A stretch of 49,921 nucleotides of DNA, taken from assembly GCA_029261455.1 (NCBI GenBank), contig JAJDBH010000152.1, positions 1 to 49,921 of the forward strand, in the 5' to 3' direction. The position numbers and the translations under genes are program-made. This DNA is from Nitrospinaceae bacterium (GTDB lineage Bacteria > Nitrospinota > Nitrospinia > Nitrospinales > VA-1). Positions 35,480 through 44,403 of the stretch are shown in pieces; within the stretch, counting starts at the first letter, position 1; every line of letters starts with the position of its first letter. Below the pieces are notes generated by a model. That model saw nothing but the letters and a program-made list of their open reading frames with translations, was not told the origin of the DNA and did no database searches.

Positions 35480-36565
35480 TTAAGAGTGCCTTAGCGTAGT
35501 TTTAAGCACTTGCAGAAACCGCTCAAACTCTTCCTGGGTTATGTCACCCATATTGGCCACTCGAAAAATGTTGTCGCTGAGGTTTCCTTGTCCTGCATAG
35601 ATGACGAATCCGTTCGCCTTCAGCTCACCGTGAAGTTTTTCATAGCTCATTCCTTCTGGTAGTCGAAGGCTGGTTAGACAATTGCTTCGCAAACCTTCTG
35701 GTATCAAAAACTCCAAGCCGATGCCTTTAAATCCTGCGCGTAAAAACTTCGCAGCATCGGCATAGCGTTGCACCCGGCCCGCAACTGTTTCTTCAATCAG
35801 TTCATCCAATGCAACATCTAGTGCGTAATGGGCCGGGATTGCAGGGGTGAATAACATCCCACCTGCTTCTTGAGCTTTGTGATAGCCAGTCAGGTTGAAG
35901 TAAAGAGTCCGTTCTGGAATTTTGCGCAAGCGCTGCAATTCTTTTTCTCGAAACAGAACAAAGGATACGCCCGGAAAGCCCTGCACGCATTTGTTGGCGG
36001 TGCCAACCGCAATATCAATAGGACAGGACTTAAAATTGATCTCATCTCCCGCCAAGCTACTGATGCAGTCTACCAAAAAGACTTTGTTGTAACGTCGGGC
36101 AAGCTCACCCACTTCTTCCAAAGGGTTTAGAAGTCCGGTCGTTGTTTCATGATGTACGAGAGACACCACTTCTATTTCAGGGTTTTGCTTTAACTCGTTT
36201 TCAATGTTTTCCAGGCTGGGTGGTTCTCCCCATCCAAGTTTGAGGGTGCGCTGGTGGAACTGATAAACATCACAAATTTTCCCTATGCGTTCACCATACA
36301 CGCCGTTTTGGATGATCAACATAGACCGACCCGGACTCAGAGATGAAGAGACCGCCATTTCCAACGCCGCTGTTCCTGATCCGGAGACGAGAACGGATGT
36401 GTACTCTTCTTCAATATCGAAAGCTTTGAGCAATTTCGAACGGATCGCTGCCATAAGATCCGAAAATTCTTTTTCCCGATGGCATAAGTCCGGGAGCATT
36501 AATGCCTGCCGGACCCGATCAGTTACATTTACCGGGCCTGGGTTGAGCAAAACAGTTCGTGGCAT
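35480..36565 (-). CDS. phnW: PLP-dependent class V aminotransferase, 2-aminoethylphosphonate:pyruvate type
   Basis: PhnW moves the amino group of 2-aminoethylphosphonate to pyruvate, reversibly, in phosphonate breakdown or synthesis. 361 residues, the family length. The start MPRTVLLNPGPVNVTDRVR and CHREKEFSDLM are close to PhnW. VSGSGTAALEMAV binds PLP phosphate, FLVDCISSLAGDE carries the Asp, and the Schiff-base Lys is in GTANKCVQG. Serine-pyruvate and alanine-glyoxylate transaminases are related; the NKCVQG context favours PhnW. No phosphonatase, phosphonate transporter or PEP mutase gene is adjacent, so its direction of use is unknown. It converges with the HD-GYP gene (3 bases apart). 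Confidence 0.78.
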   Translation of the reverse strand: MPRTVLLNPGPVNVTDRVRQALMLPDLCHREKEFSDLMAAIRSKLLKAFDIEEEYTSVLVSGSGTAALEMAVSSSLSPGRSMLIIQNGVYGERIGKICDVYQFHQRTLKLGWGEPPSLENIENELKQNPEIEVVSLVHHETTTGLLNPLEEVGELARRYNKVFLVDCISSLAGDEINFKSCPIDIAVGTANKCVQGFPGVSFVLFREKELQRLRKIPERTLYFNLTGYHKAQEAGGMLFTPAIPAHYALDVALDELIEETVAGRVQRYADAAKFLRAGFKGIGLEFLIPEGLRSNCLTSLRLPEGMSYEKLHGELKANGFVIYAGQGNLSDNIFRVANMGDITQEEFERFLQVLKTTLRHS

Positions 36566-36706
36566 AAGTTTTATTTTCTAAGGGTTGGCAATTAGGACAA
36601 GGTGATTTTACCTTAGCAGACCCCTGCCGTACAAAAAGAATTATCGGGGTAAGGGGAAAACATTTTGACCCATTGCTATGAGACCCCTTTCTGATTTAAA
36701 CTTTCA

Positions 36707-37474
36707 ATGATGCGAAAACTTCTCACGATATTTATTTTTGTTCTATTTTTTATCACTTGGGAAAAGAATATATCCCCGGTTGTGGCGGGCTATTCTAACC
36801 TGACCCTGCCTTGGATCAAGTATCAGGGTGGTAACGATAACCCCCGGCCTGAAGCCCTGCGAAGCCTGCTTGCTCAGGTCACACGCAGAACATCTATTGA
36901 AGTCAACCGAGAGCCGGTAGCGCTGAACATTTCTGACCCCGACTTATTCCGGCACCCATTTATCTATATGGGCGGTGATGAAGAATTCAATCCTTTCCCG
37001 GAACAGGACCTGAAAGTTTTGCGGAATTATTTGAGTTATGGTGGATTTCTTTTTATTGATGACAACTCCGCTCAGACTGACTCCGCATTCGATACCTCCG
37101 TCCGTAAAATGATATCTGCCTTGTTTCCGCAGAATCCTCTCAGGAAAATTCAGCGTGACCATTCAGTTTTTCGATCTTTTTATTTGCTCAATACTGTGTC
37201 GGGTCGGTCCATCGTCAAGCCGTATCTGGAAGGGATATCCATTAAGGGAAGGACTGTTCTGATATACAGCTCCAACGATCAGGGGGGGGCATGGTCACGT
37301 AATAAGTTGGGACACTGGAATTATGATGTGATAGCGGGAGGGCAAAGGCAGAGACAGCTTGCTATCCGCCTGGGCGTTAACATCATCATGTATGCGCTGA
37401 CTCTGGACTATAAAAAGGACATGGTGCATTTGCCCATCATTCTTGAACGTTTGCGCAGGTACAATCCGAAATGA
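36707..37474 (+). CDS. DUF4159 domain protein, exported
   Basis: 255 residues with an N-terminal signal or anchor (KLLTIFIFVLFFITW). The body is the DUF4159 fold, related to glutamine-amidotransferase-like domains: PWIKYQGGNDNPRPEA, HPFIYMGGDEEFNPF, LRNYLSYGGFLFIDDNS and the C-terminal GVNIIMYALTLDYK. The family lacks an assigned enzyme activity and typically sits with VWA/BatA-type membrane proteins. Its stop overlaps the next gene start (ATGA, 37471-37474), so the two are translationally coupled and probably work together in the envelope. The MoxR ATPase and DUF58 genes often seen with such proteins are not in the window. Confidence 0.85.
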   Translation: MMRKLLTIFIFVLFFITWEKNISPVVAGYSNLTLPWIKYQGGNDNPRPEALRSLLAQVTRRTSIEVNREPVALNISDPDLFRHPFIYMGGDEEFNPFPEQDLKVLRNYLSYGGFLFIDDNSAQTDSAFDTSVRKMISALFPQNPLRKIQRDHSVFRSFYLLNTVSGRSIVKPYLEGISIKGRTVLIYSSNDQGGAWSRNKLGHWNYDVIAGGQRQRQLAIRLGVNIIMYALTLDYKKDMVHLPIILERLRRYNPK

Positions 37475-39765
37475 ACGGGCTGGCGAAATTGTTGGGAATA
37501 GACCCGGAAGTTTATAACCAATGGCAATTACATTGGTCGCCGGAAGACCCGGTCTTGGTTTTCACAGTGCTCGGTGTTGTGATCCCTGTTGCGCTCTGGT
37601 TTTTCTGGACCAGTTTGAACCGAATTGGCTCTCGCTCCAGAAAGCTTCTTCTCTTCGTTTTCAGGGTGGCGGCATTCGCGCTGTTGCTGGTGATCCTGTT
37701 AAAGCCTGAACTGGAATTCCGCAAAAGTCAGTCCCTCAAAAACTCCATAGCGGTTTTACTTGATAACAGTAAAAGTCTTTCCATAAAAACGGATGAGTCT
37801 CCACGAATAGATCTCATAAAAAAAGCTCTGGCGTCTAACGCCCTCTATCTTGAGAATCTGGGTAAAGACTTCAATGTGGATTATTATTTTGTTTCCGATG
37901 ATATCGAAAAGGTGGCGGCTGGAGCAGTTGAAACTCATTATCAGCCGCATCGGCCTTTTACAGATCTAACTCATGTGTTTGGTGAGTTGGCCGAGCGTTA
38001 TCCGGGACCATCATCGCTGAAAGGGGTTTTCCTGTTTTCGGACGGTGGGGATTTAACGCAAGAGCTCGGTGAAATCTCCCGGAATATGGTCGAGCGAATC
38101 AAGGCCTTAGGCAGTCCTGTTCATACGCTGCAAGCCGGGAGTAATGAAGGGTTTAAAGATTTGGCAATTGAGGCGGTCTCAGCTTCAGATTTTGGTTTCG
38201 TGCAACAGCCTCTTAGAATTTCCCTCACCGTGTTTTCTTCTGCAATGGGAAACCGCAACATTCCTCTGGTTTTGAAAGAGGGCGACCATAATCTTATTTC
38301 AAAGATAGTCGAGGTGCGCGAAGACACGAAACGATATGAAGTAGAGTTGGAGTTCATACCTCAAAATGCAGGGAAAAGAATTTATACCCTTAGCCTTCCA
38401 AAGTTTTCAGGTGAGTTCATTCTGGCTAACAATGAAAAAGAATTCGAAATAAATGTGGTGAGAGATAGGATTCGAGTTCTGCATCTCAATGGTCGTCCTT
38501 CGTGGGACTCCCGGTATCTGCGCGAGGTTCTTGCTCACAACCCTAAAGTGGACTTACTGTCATTTTTCATTCTCAGGAATATAGGGGATGATGTGGAGGC
38601 CCCGACGACAGAGCTAAGCCTGATCCCTTTCCCATCTAATTTATTGTTTGACGATTACCTGAGTTCTTTTGATCTGATTATTTTTCAAAATTTCAAATAC
38701 GACCCTTTTATAGACAAAAAGTATCTGGGCAATATCAGAAAATATGTGCAAAACGGGGGGGCCTTCTTAATGATTGGCGGAGATCTTTCTTTTCAAGGTG
38801 GAGGTTATTCGCGGACTCCTATTGAAGAGATTTTGCCGGTGCATTTTGAAGAGATCAATCGACCCTTTGTGGACGAGGCTTTTCGACCTGTCTTGAGTCA
38901 GGAGTATTCCCGGCATCCCATTTTGCGTCTGGAAAAAGATCTAGATCTAAATCAGGAAGTATGGCGTTCGCTTCCACAATTTCAGGGCATCAACAAAGGG
39001 TTGCTGCCAGATAAGAATGCGCATGTCCTGGTCCAGCATGCCAAGGGTTCTGCTGCTCCCCTTCTGGTTGTCGGAGGTTTTGGCGAAGGACGAACCGCCT
39101 TACTGGGTACTGACTCGATGTGGAACTGGAACTTCAGGAATGTGGGAAGTGGTGGCAGTGGCAGATACTTCGAAAGACTCTGGAATAATATCATCGACTG
39201 GCTGATTGCAGAGCCAGAAACACGAAGACTTCAGTTGGAGTCTGATAAGGAGCGGTATCAGGAAGGGGAGCAGGTTCTGATAAAGTTTAAATTACTGAAA
39301 AAAAATTATCAGCCTGCTATCGATACGTCGGTGAAGCTGACCTTACAGCCTCTCAAAAAAGAACCTCGCCCTGTAAATGAATTGAAAACTGACGAGCATG
39401 GCGAAGGAGTCTTCCCGTTTCTTCCTGATGAGGAAGGATTTTATACCGCACAAATAAAGGCTGATCTGGAAGGGGAATCTCTGGTAGAGGAAATTATGTT
39501 CTCAGTGTTGAAGGATACTGCGGAATTTGAAAAACCTCTTATTAACGAATACCTGCTGAAAAAGATATCCGAAATAAGCGGCGGCAGGCACCGTGTTCTT
39601 AATGGCAGTGATGACCTCAGTGCTTATCAGTTTGCTAATCCTGATGTGCAGGTCAAAAGTCATAGTCGATCTTTCTCTCTTTGGGATAACTGGTGGGCCT
39701 ATAGCCTGATGGTAGGTTTTCTGGTGATGGACTGGTTTTTACGGCGCAAGTCGGGCTTGAGTTGA
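37471..39765 (+). CDS. Membrane protein with VWA-like and GATase1-like domains
   Basis: 764 residues. Two membrane helices near the start (about 28-48 and 58-77), then a VWA-like domain beginning IAVLLDNSKSLSI, where DNSKS fits the metal-site DxSxS motif, through about residue 215. A beta-sandwich region follows. A class I glutamine-amidotransferase-like domain (about 330-580) has FDLIIFQNFKYD, YVQNGGAFLMIGGD and GRTALLGTDSMW but no clear catalytic Cys. A second beta domain and a C-terminal helix (WWAYSLMVGFLVMDWFL) close it. The bulk is periplasmic. Coupled to the DUF4159 gene. Family members are poorly studied; a role in envelope protein quality control with MoxR-type ATPases is only an association. 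Confidence 0.82.
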   Translation: MNGLAKLLGIDPEVYNQWQLHWSPEDPVLVFTVLGVVIPVALWFFWTSLNRIGSRSRKLLLFVFRVAAFALLLVILLKPELEFRKSQSLKNSIAVLLDNSKSLSIKTDESPRIDLIKKALASNALYLENLGKDFNVDYYFVSDDIEKVAAGAVETHYQPHRPFTDLTHVFGELAERYPGPSSLKGVFLFSDGGDLTQELGEISRNMVERIKALGSPVHTLQAGSNEGFKDLAIEAVSASDFGFVQQPLRISLTVFSSAMGNRNIPLVLKEGDHNLISKIVEVREDTKRYEVELEFIPQNAGKRIYTLSLPKFSGEFILANNEKEFEINVVRDRIRVLHLNGRPSWDSRYLREVLAHNPKVDLLSFFILRNIGDDVEAPTTELSLIPFPSNLLFDDYLSSFDLIIFQNFKYDPFIDKKYLGNIRKYVQNGGAFLMIGGDLSFQGGGYSRTPIEEILPVHFEEINRPFVDEAFRPVLSQEYSRHPILRLEKDLDLNQEVWRSLPQFQGINKGLLPDKNAHVLVQHAKGSAAPLLVVGGFGEGRTALLGTDSMWNWNFRNVGSGGSGRYFERLWNNIIDWLIAEPETRRLQLESDKERYQEGEQVLIKFKLLKKNYQPAIDTSVKLTLQPLKKEPRPVNELKTDEHGEGVFPFLPDEEGFYTAQIKADLEGESLVEEIMFSVLKDTAEFEKPLINEYLLKKISEISGGRHRVLNGSDDLSAYQFANPDVQVKSHSRSFSLWDNWWAYSLMVGFLVMDWFLRRKSGLS

Positions 39766-39798
39766 ATTCAACAGTTTCCTAATCATTTCCAAACAGAA

Positions 39799-39827
39799 TT
39801 GTTTTACAAATAAGGTGAAACTATAAA
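39799..39827 (+). promoter_or_regulatory. Candidate sigma-70 promoter
   Basis: TTGTTT (39799-39804), 17 bases, TATAAA (39822-39827), about 85 bases before the start of the next gene. Spacing is ideal and the -10 good; the -35 matches at half its positions. Confidence 0.45.
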
Positions 39828-39911
39828 TTGTGATATGCCGGTTAATCTTGTAATATCAAAGATGAGCGGGTTGCTCTTCACCCCCACCTTTTTAGAAAAG
39901 CCTTATAAAAA

Positions 39912-41249
39912 ATGACCAAAATCGTAAAAAATAGCGGAGTGAATATTCGCGAATGGGTGCGTGATCGTATCCTGTTTCTGGCGGTGGGTATCTTTGTGGT
40001 CGGAGCCGGGGTTTATATCGGCTCTGAGAAGTTGTTCGATTCGCACAGTATCTGGTTGCACCCGGTTCGCGAGTTTGCCTTGCTGATTTCCCTGATCGGG
40101 GTGATTTCACTTGGTTATGAAGTTTTTTTGCGGGAATTGACCTTCAATGAATATAAAGAAGCGTTGGAGGAGATTGTTAATCCCGATGCGGTTCGTTTGG
40201 GTATTCATGGAATCTATAAGAACCGCTCCGAGCTTGCCCAGGCCACTTCGTTTGAGGAGTTGTTCAAAAATGTTAAAGAAGAAATTTTTATAGGAGGCTC
40301 CTCCTTACTGTCGATTTCAACCGCAAGTCGGGAACTAATAAAAGACAAAGTATTGAGCGGGGTTAAAATCCGTCTATTGCTCATAGACCCTGGTTCTCCG
40401 GTGGTGGAGTTGATCACCAAGCAGGGCGGCGGCAAGCACACGTTTGTGAACGAAATAAAAACGTCCCTGCTTTTATTGCAGAAACTCCATGATGAAATTC
40501 AGCAGGACAATTCGCCTGATAATCCAGGAAAACTGATTGTTCACAGTTATGACACCATTCCTTCACATTCTTTTATATCGATAGACCCAGAGCGTACTTC
40601 AGGGGTGATCGTGGCTGACATTGGGCCTTATCTGGGCCGCAGTACTCCCCGGCCAAGTATGTTAGTGGTCAATAAAAAGAATGGCATGTTCGATTATTGG
40701 AAAGAGATGAACGAAATCATGTGGGAAGACAGTAAACAAGTGGATCTGGAGGCGTCGGACCCCAGTTCTATCAAGACTAAAACTCTGGTTCTGGGTAGTG
40801 GTGGTGAAACCGAATATTACGATACAGATTCAGAAGCCTGGAACAAGGCTTCCATCTGCCAGATGGGAAGTGGTTGGCATGGCATCAAGGGCAGCCAGTG
40901 GATCTGGATTCGTGAAGCGGTTTCCCTGGAAGAAGCTAAAACCGGAAGTCAGCATAAATTCCGCTTCAAGTTTGAGCTTCCCATCAATAACCCCAGCGCT
41001 ATTCGTCGAGCAGACATCCTGCTGCGCTCGGATGACACCTGCCATATCTCGGTGAACAATGTCAGTCTCAAGCAGGAATACGGCGGGGCAGAATATCCCG
41101 ATCCATTTTTGATCGACATCGACCAGTATGTTCAGGCAGGAGAAAACACCATCAGCTTCGAGCTGATCAGCTACGCCCAACCCGATGCCAAAGAGCCTGG
41201 CGACAACCCCAGCGGTCTCATCTACCGCCTGCACATCGAATATTCCTAA
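39912..41249 (+). CDS. Membrane protein with unassigned middle domain and C-terminal beta-sandwich
   Basis: 445 residues. Two membrane helices (about 20-37 and 54-73) form a hairpin, so the rest faces one side, probably the cytoplasm. Residues about 85-280 form an alpha/beta domain (FKNVKEEIFIGGSSLLSIS, KIRLLLIDPGSPVVELI) that resembles the phospholipase-D-like sensor fold, but I see no HKD motif. Residues about 305-445 look like a galactose-binding-type beta-sandwich (GSQWIWIREAV, LRSDDTCHISVNNV, AGENTISFELISYA). I cannot name the family. The start ATG 39912 has a weak ribosome-binding site. It appears to be a single-gene unit with its own promoter. Confidence 0.75.
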   Translation: MTKIVKNSGVNIREWVRDRILFLAVGIFVVGAGVYIGSEKLFDSHSIWLHPVREFALLISLIGVISLGYEVFLRELTFNEYKEALEEIVNPDAVRLGIHGIYKNRSELAQATSFEELFKNVKEEIFIGGSSLLSISTASRELIKDKVLSGVKIRLLLIDPGSPVVELITKQGGGKHTFVNEIKTSLLLLQKLHDEIQQDNSPDNPGKLIVHSYDTIPSHSFISIDPERTSGVIVADIGPYLGRSTPRPSMLVVNKKNGMFDYWKEMNEIMWEDSKQVDLEASDPSSIKTKTLVLGSGGETEYYDTDSEAWNKASICQMGSGWHGIKGSQWIWIREAVSLEEAKTGSQHKFRFKFELPINNPSAIRRADILLRSDDTCHISVNNVSLKQEYGGAEYPDPFLIDIDQYVQAGENTISFELISYAQPDAKEPGDNPSGLIYRLHIEYS

Positions 41250-41427
41250 ACTGCCTAAAAACGTCACTGAGTGAGTGGCCCTGCAGGCAACGTGTCCTGC
41301 CTTTGCTGGTCAATGCAGCAACCACCCCAAGCCCCTGTTTTTCAACCTCGTTAACTCATTTAAATTAAAGGTTTTCCAGATTTTATGCGGGCTGGGATAA
41401 TGTTGGTATTCCTCGGTAAATCAATTA

Positions 41428-41455
41428 TTGACAGGGTAGGGCAGACTGATATAAT
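41428..41455 (+). promoter_or_regulatory. Near-perfect sigma-70 promoter of the nuo operon
   Basis: TTGACA (41428-41433), 16 bases, TATAAT (41450-41455), both exact consensus, with TGA before the -10 making an extended -10 as well. This is the strongest promoter in the window and implies high basal expression of Complex I. The predicted transcript starts near 41462, about 148 bases before nuoA. Confidence 0.75.
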
Positions 41456-41545
41456 CCCGACTCCAGTGACTTGCTCACCCGATCTTTTTAAGGGGTGCTA
41501 ACATATTAATGTTAAACGGGGTTTTAACTTACCCGGCAAGTGGAT

Positions 41546-41585
41546 GGGGTCGCTATTAATATGAAGAAGCGATCCCGGTATTTTT
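41546..41585 (+). promoter_or_regulatory. Leader hairpin with T-run before nuoA
   Basis: GGGGTCGCT (41546-41554) pairs with AGCGATCCC (41568-41576), 9 bp with one G-T pair, and is followed by TATTTTT. It resembles a weak intrinsic terminator placed in the nuo leader, 25 bases before the nuoA ATG, and could act as an attenuator. No known riboswitch class was recognised. Confidence 0.4.
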
Positions 41586-41609
41586 GAGATGGACCCATTA
41601 AGGTATTAA

Positions 41610-41963
41610 ATGGCTGAATATTTCTACATTTCTTTGTTCGGAGTGGTTGCGCTTGTTGTGGTTGGGGCCTTGCTGGCTCTGTCTACGGTGCTGGGTCCGC
41701 GTAACCCAAGCCCACAAAAATTGCTCCCCTATGAGTGTGGTATCATCCCGACCGAAGAGGCCAAGGGCCGTTATCCGGTGCGGTTTGCCACGATTGCCAT
41801 GCTTTTTATCATCTTCGATGTGGAGGTGGTGTTCATGTACCCATGGGCAGTGGCATTGGGTGAACTGGGATTGTTCGGATTGGTAGAAATGGCCATTTTC
41901 ATAGTCATTCTAGGAATCGCATACGTCTACATTTGGGGACGAGGAGGTTTGGAATGGGATTGA
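41610..41963 (+). CDS. nuoA: NADH-quinone oxidoreductase subunit A
   Basis: Small membrane subunit of Complex I at the junction with the quinone site. 117 residues, three membrane helices. Signature sequences are [21 protein letters not shown] and [15 protein letters not shown] with the conserved acidic residues. It is the first gene of the operon, behind a consensus promoter. Its end overlaps nuoB by 10 bases. Confidence 0.97.
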   Translation: MAEYFYISLFGVVALVVVGALLALSTVLGPRNPSPQKLLPYECGIIPTEEAKGRYPVRFATIAMLFIIFDVEVVFMYPWAVALGELGLFGLVEMAIFIVILGIAYVYIWGRGGLEWD

Positions 41964-42538
41964 TTGAAGACGCCGCCGAAACTTTCGAGGCTGAAGTTAA
42001 TAATCTTAAATTGAATGTTCAGGATGCCGTCGAGGCGCTGGACAAAGAGTACGCCGGGTCCTTATACGACACGGTATTGACGACCAAACTGGGCAAAGTT
42101 GTCGGTTGGGCGCAGAAGAATGCTTTATGGCCCGCGACTTTTGGGCTGGCCTGTTGTGCTATTGAGATGATGGCAATGGCTAACTCGCGTTGGGATGCGG
42201 CACGTTTTGGGGCTGAGGTTTTCCGTGCTTCTCCGCGTCAGGCAGATCTGATGATCGTGTCGGGCCGGGTTTCGCAGAAGATGGCACCGATTCTAAAACA
42301 AATTTTCGATCAGATGCCCGAGCCGAAATGGGTAATTTCCATGGGGGCCTGTGCTTCCTGCGGAGGGGTGTTCAATAATTATTCTATAGTTCAAGGTGTG
42401 GACCGTGTGGTGCCGGTGGATGTTTATGTTCCAGGATGTCCTCCTGGCCCTGAAGCTCTGCTATATGGTGTGATCAAATTGCAGGAAAAGATCATGGCAG
42501 AAGCGGGCACCGACAAAGCCAAAAAGAGGGTGGCATGA
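41954..42538 (+). CDS. nuoB: NADH-quinone oxidoreductase subunit B
   Basis: Carries the terminal iron-sulfur cluster N2 that reduces quinone. 194 residues from the ATG at 41954, which follows a GAGGAGG site by 6 bases; an upstream TTG lies inside nuoA and is rejected. Cluster ligands are the adjacent Cys pair in [10 protein letters not shown], the Cys in GACASCGG and the Cys in [10 protein letters not shown]. The N-terminal 50 residues are a family-variable acidic extension. Overlaps both nuoA and nuoC, so translation is coupled along the operon. Confidence 0.97.
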   Translation: MGLIEDAAETFEAEVNNLKLNVQDAVEALDKEYAGSLYDTVLTTKLGKVVGWAQKNALWPATFGLACCAIEMMAMANSRWDAARFGAEVFRASPRQADLMIVSGRVSQKMAPILKQIFDQMPEPKWVISMGACASCGGVFNNYSIVQGVDRVVPVDVYVPGCPPGPEALLYGVIKLQEKIMAEAGTDKAKKRVA

Positions 42539-43065
42539 CGAGTGAGGAAATCGTTGAGAAGGTGAAGTCCAGCCTTACCGATGCCATACAGGATACGGCC
42601 CTGCCGCAAGGTGACGCGGTGATTTTTGTGGCTCCTGACTGCCTGCAAAAAGTTGCGGCTTTTCTCAAGGATGATCCATCCTTGAAGTTCGATTACCTGT
42701 CTGATGTGTGCGGGGTGGATTACCTCAATGAAGAACGTGAACCTCGTTTCGAAGCGGTTTACATCCTTTACTCCATTGATCATCAGCATTCCATTCGTGT
42801 CCGTGTTGGTATAGATGAGGACAATCCATCTGTGCCGACTGTGTCGGAACTCTGGAAGGGTGCGTTGTATCCTGAACAAGAGTTATTCGATATGTTTGGC
42901 ATTCATATCGAAGGGCATCCTAAAAATGAACGGCTGATCATGCCTAAAGAGTGGTCAGGCTTCCCGCTTAGAAAAGATTATCCTTTGACCACAGAGACCG
43001 TTACTTTCTCGCATAACCGGGATTTTAAAAGTGACTTGGTCAAATCGAAACCACCGACTCGTTAG
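42535..43065 (+). CDS. nuoC: NADH-quinone oxidoreductase subunit C
   Basis: Peripheral 30-kDa-type subunit of Complex I, a structural partner of NuoD. 176 residues, starting at an ATG that overlaps the nuoB stop (ATGA). Typical sequences: [31 protein letters not shown] and [16 protein letters not shown]. nuoC and nuoD are separate genes here, not fused. Confidence 0.96.
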   Translation: MTSEEIVEKVKSSLTDAIQDTALPQGDAVIFVAPDCLQKVAAFLKDDPSLKFDYLSDVCGVDYLNEEREPRFEAVYILYSIDHQHSIRVRVGIDEDNPSVPTVSELWKGALYPEQELFDMFGIHIEGHPKNERLIMPKEWSGFPLRKDYPLTTETVTFSHNRDFKSDLVKSKPPTR

Positions 43066-43073
43066 GGCGAATT

Positions 43074-44273
43074 GTGAGCGTAACTGAACAAGGACTACTG
43101 GAGCGCGATAAAGACACTATGACCCTGAATATGGGTCCCCAACACCCGAGTACCCACGGGGTCTTCCGCGTTATTCTTGAAATGGATGGTGAGGTGGTTA
43201 AGACCGCCGAACCGGAAATTGGCTACCTGCATACCGGCATCGAAAAAACCTGCGAAAATAAAAAATACGTTCACGTCATTCCGATGACCGACCGGCTGGA
43301 CTACCTCAACCCACCGGGCAACAACCTGGCTTTCTGTTTGTCGACGGAAAAACTATTGGGTGTTGAGATTCCCGACCGGGCGAATGCGCTTCGGGTCATC
43401 ATGTGTGAGTTATCCCGCATCGCCAGTCATTTGGTGTGGCTGGGAACACATGCTCTGGACATTGGCGCCATGACGGTATTCCTTTATTGCTGGCGCGAAC
43501 GCGAGATGATTATGGATCTCAATGAAGAGATTTCCGGCGTGCGTATGATGACCAGTTATATTCGTGTTGGTGGCGTAGCGAGAGATGCAACTCGGCCGTG
43601 GCTGGATGGCATTCGAGACTTCATTGATTATTTCCCTGCCAAGGTAGATGAGTATGAAAGACTGCTGACTAAAAACCCCATTTGGATTGACCGAACTGAA
43701 GGCATCGGCGCGTTCACAAGGGAAGAGGCCATCAACTGGAGTTTGAGTGGGCCGGCATTGAGAGCCTCTGGAGTGAATTGGGATATTCGTAAATCCCGAC
43801 CTTACAGCGGTTACGACAATTATAATTTTGATGTCCCTGTTTTAAAGAATGGTGATATTTATGATCGCTACCGCGTACGGGTTGAGGAAATGCGCCAGAG
43901 CAGGTCCATCATTAAGCAGGCTATGGAAAAGTTGCCGACGGGCGATTATAAAACACCGGATAACAAAGTCTCATTACCTCCTCGGGAAACCTTGCACACC
44001 AGTATGGAAGCATTGATCCATCATTTTAAACTGGTGTCCGAAGGGATCAGTGTCCCGAAAGGTGAAACTTATGTGCCCATCGAAGGCGCAAGGGGTGAAG
44101 TAGGGTTTTATATTGTCAGCGATGGCACGAATGTTCCTTACAGAGTCAAGCTTCGGGCACCTTCGTTTATGGCGATTCCCGGTATGTGCAAAATGATGGA
44201 AGGATGTTATATCGCTGATGTCGTTGGCATTATTGGAAGTATCGATATTGTTATGGGAGAAGTCGACCGCTAG
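43074..44273 (+). CDS. nuoD: NADH-quinone oxidoreductase subunit D
   Basis: 49-kDa-type subunit that forms the quinone pocket with NuoB. 399 residues from a GTG at 43074 with AGGG upstream. Conserved NMGPQHPSTHGVFRV with the quinone-binding His, IGYLHTGIEKTCE, DRLDYLNP, EGARGEVGFYIVSDG and the end GSIDIVMGEVDR. Length is normal. It is followed by the only sizeable gap in the operon. Confidence 0.97.
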   Translation: MSVTEQGLLERDKDTMTLNMGPQHPSTHGVFRVILEMDGEVVKTAEPEIGYLHTGIEKTCENKKYVHVIPMTDRLDYLNPPGNNLAFCLSTEKLLGVEIPDRANALRVIMCELSRIASHLVWLGTHALDIGAMTVFLYCWREREMIMDLNEEISGVRMMTSYIRVGGVARDATRPWLDGIRDFIDYFPAKVDEYERLLTKNPIWIDRTEGIGAFTREEAINWSLSGPALRASGVNWDIRKSRPYSGYDNYNFDVPVLKNGDIYDRYRVRVEEMRQSRSIIKQAMEKLPTGDYKTPDNKVSLPPRETLHTSMEALIHHFKLVSEGISVPKGETYVPIEGARGEVGFYIVSDGTNVPYRVKLRAPSFMAIPGMCKMMEGCYIADVVGIIGSIDIVMGEVDR

Positions 44274-44274
44274 C

Positions 44275-44369
44275 CCGGGCCACGCCCGGAAGGGTATGGG
44301 CTGTTAATGCCTGAAGATGGTTTTAGTTCCGTAGATAGTTGTAGCTAATTGGGTCCAGCGTCACGCTGG
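44275..44369 (+). repeat. Two GC-rich triloop hairpins between nuoD and nuoE
   Basis: CCGGGC-CAC-GCCCGG (44275-44289) starts two bases after the nuoD stop, and CCAGCG-TCA-CGCTGG (44355-44369) lies 35 bases before nuoE. Both are perfect 6-bp stems with 3-base loops. Neither has a T-run, so they look like mRNA processing or stability elements, or a degenerate intergenic repeat. Confidence 0.5.
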
Positions 44370-44403
44370 TAGGCGGAAGAATTTTTATAAGGAAGAATTG
44401 TTG

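Larger units (their letters stand above)
41250..41609 (+). other. Intergenic region upstream of nuoA
   Basis: 360 bases with no convincing gene. The first part (41250-41427) contains GC-rich then AT-rich sequence without a clear element. The second part holds the nuo promoter and a structured leader, listed separately, including a short hairpin TAACAT-ATTA-ATGTTA (about 41501-41516). Confidence 0.6.
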
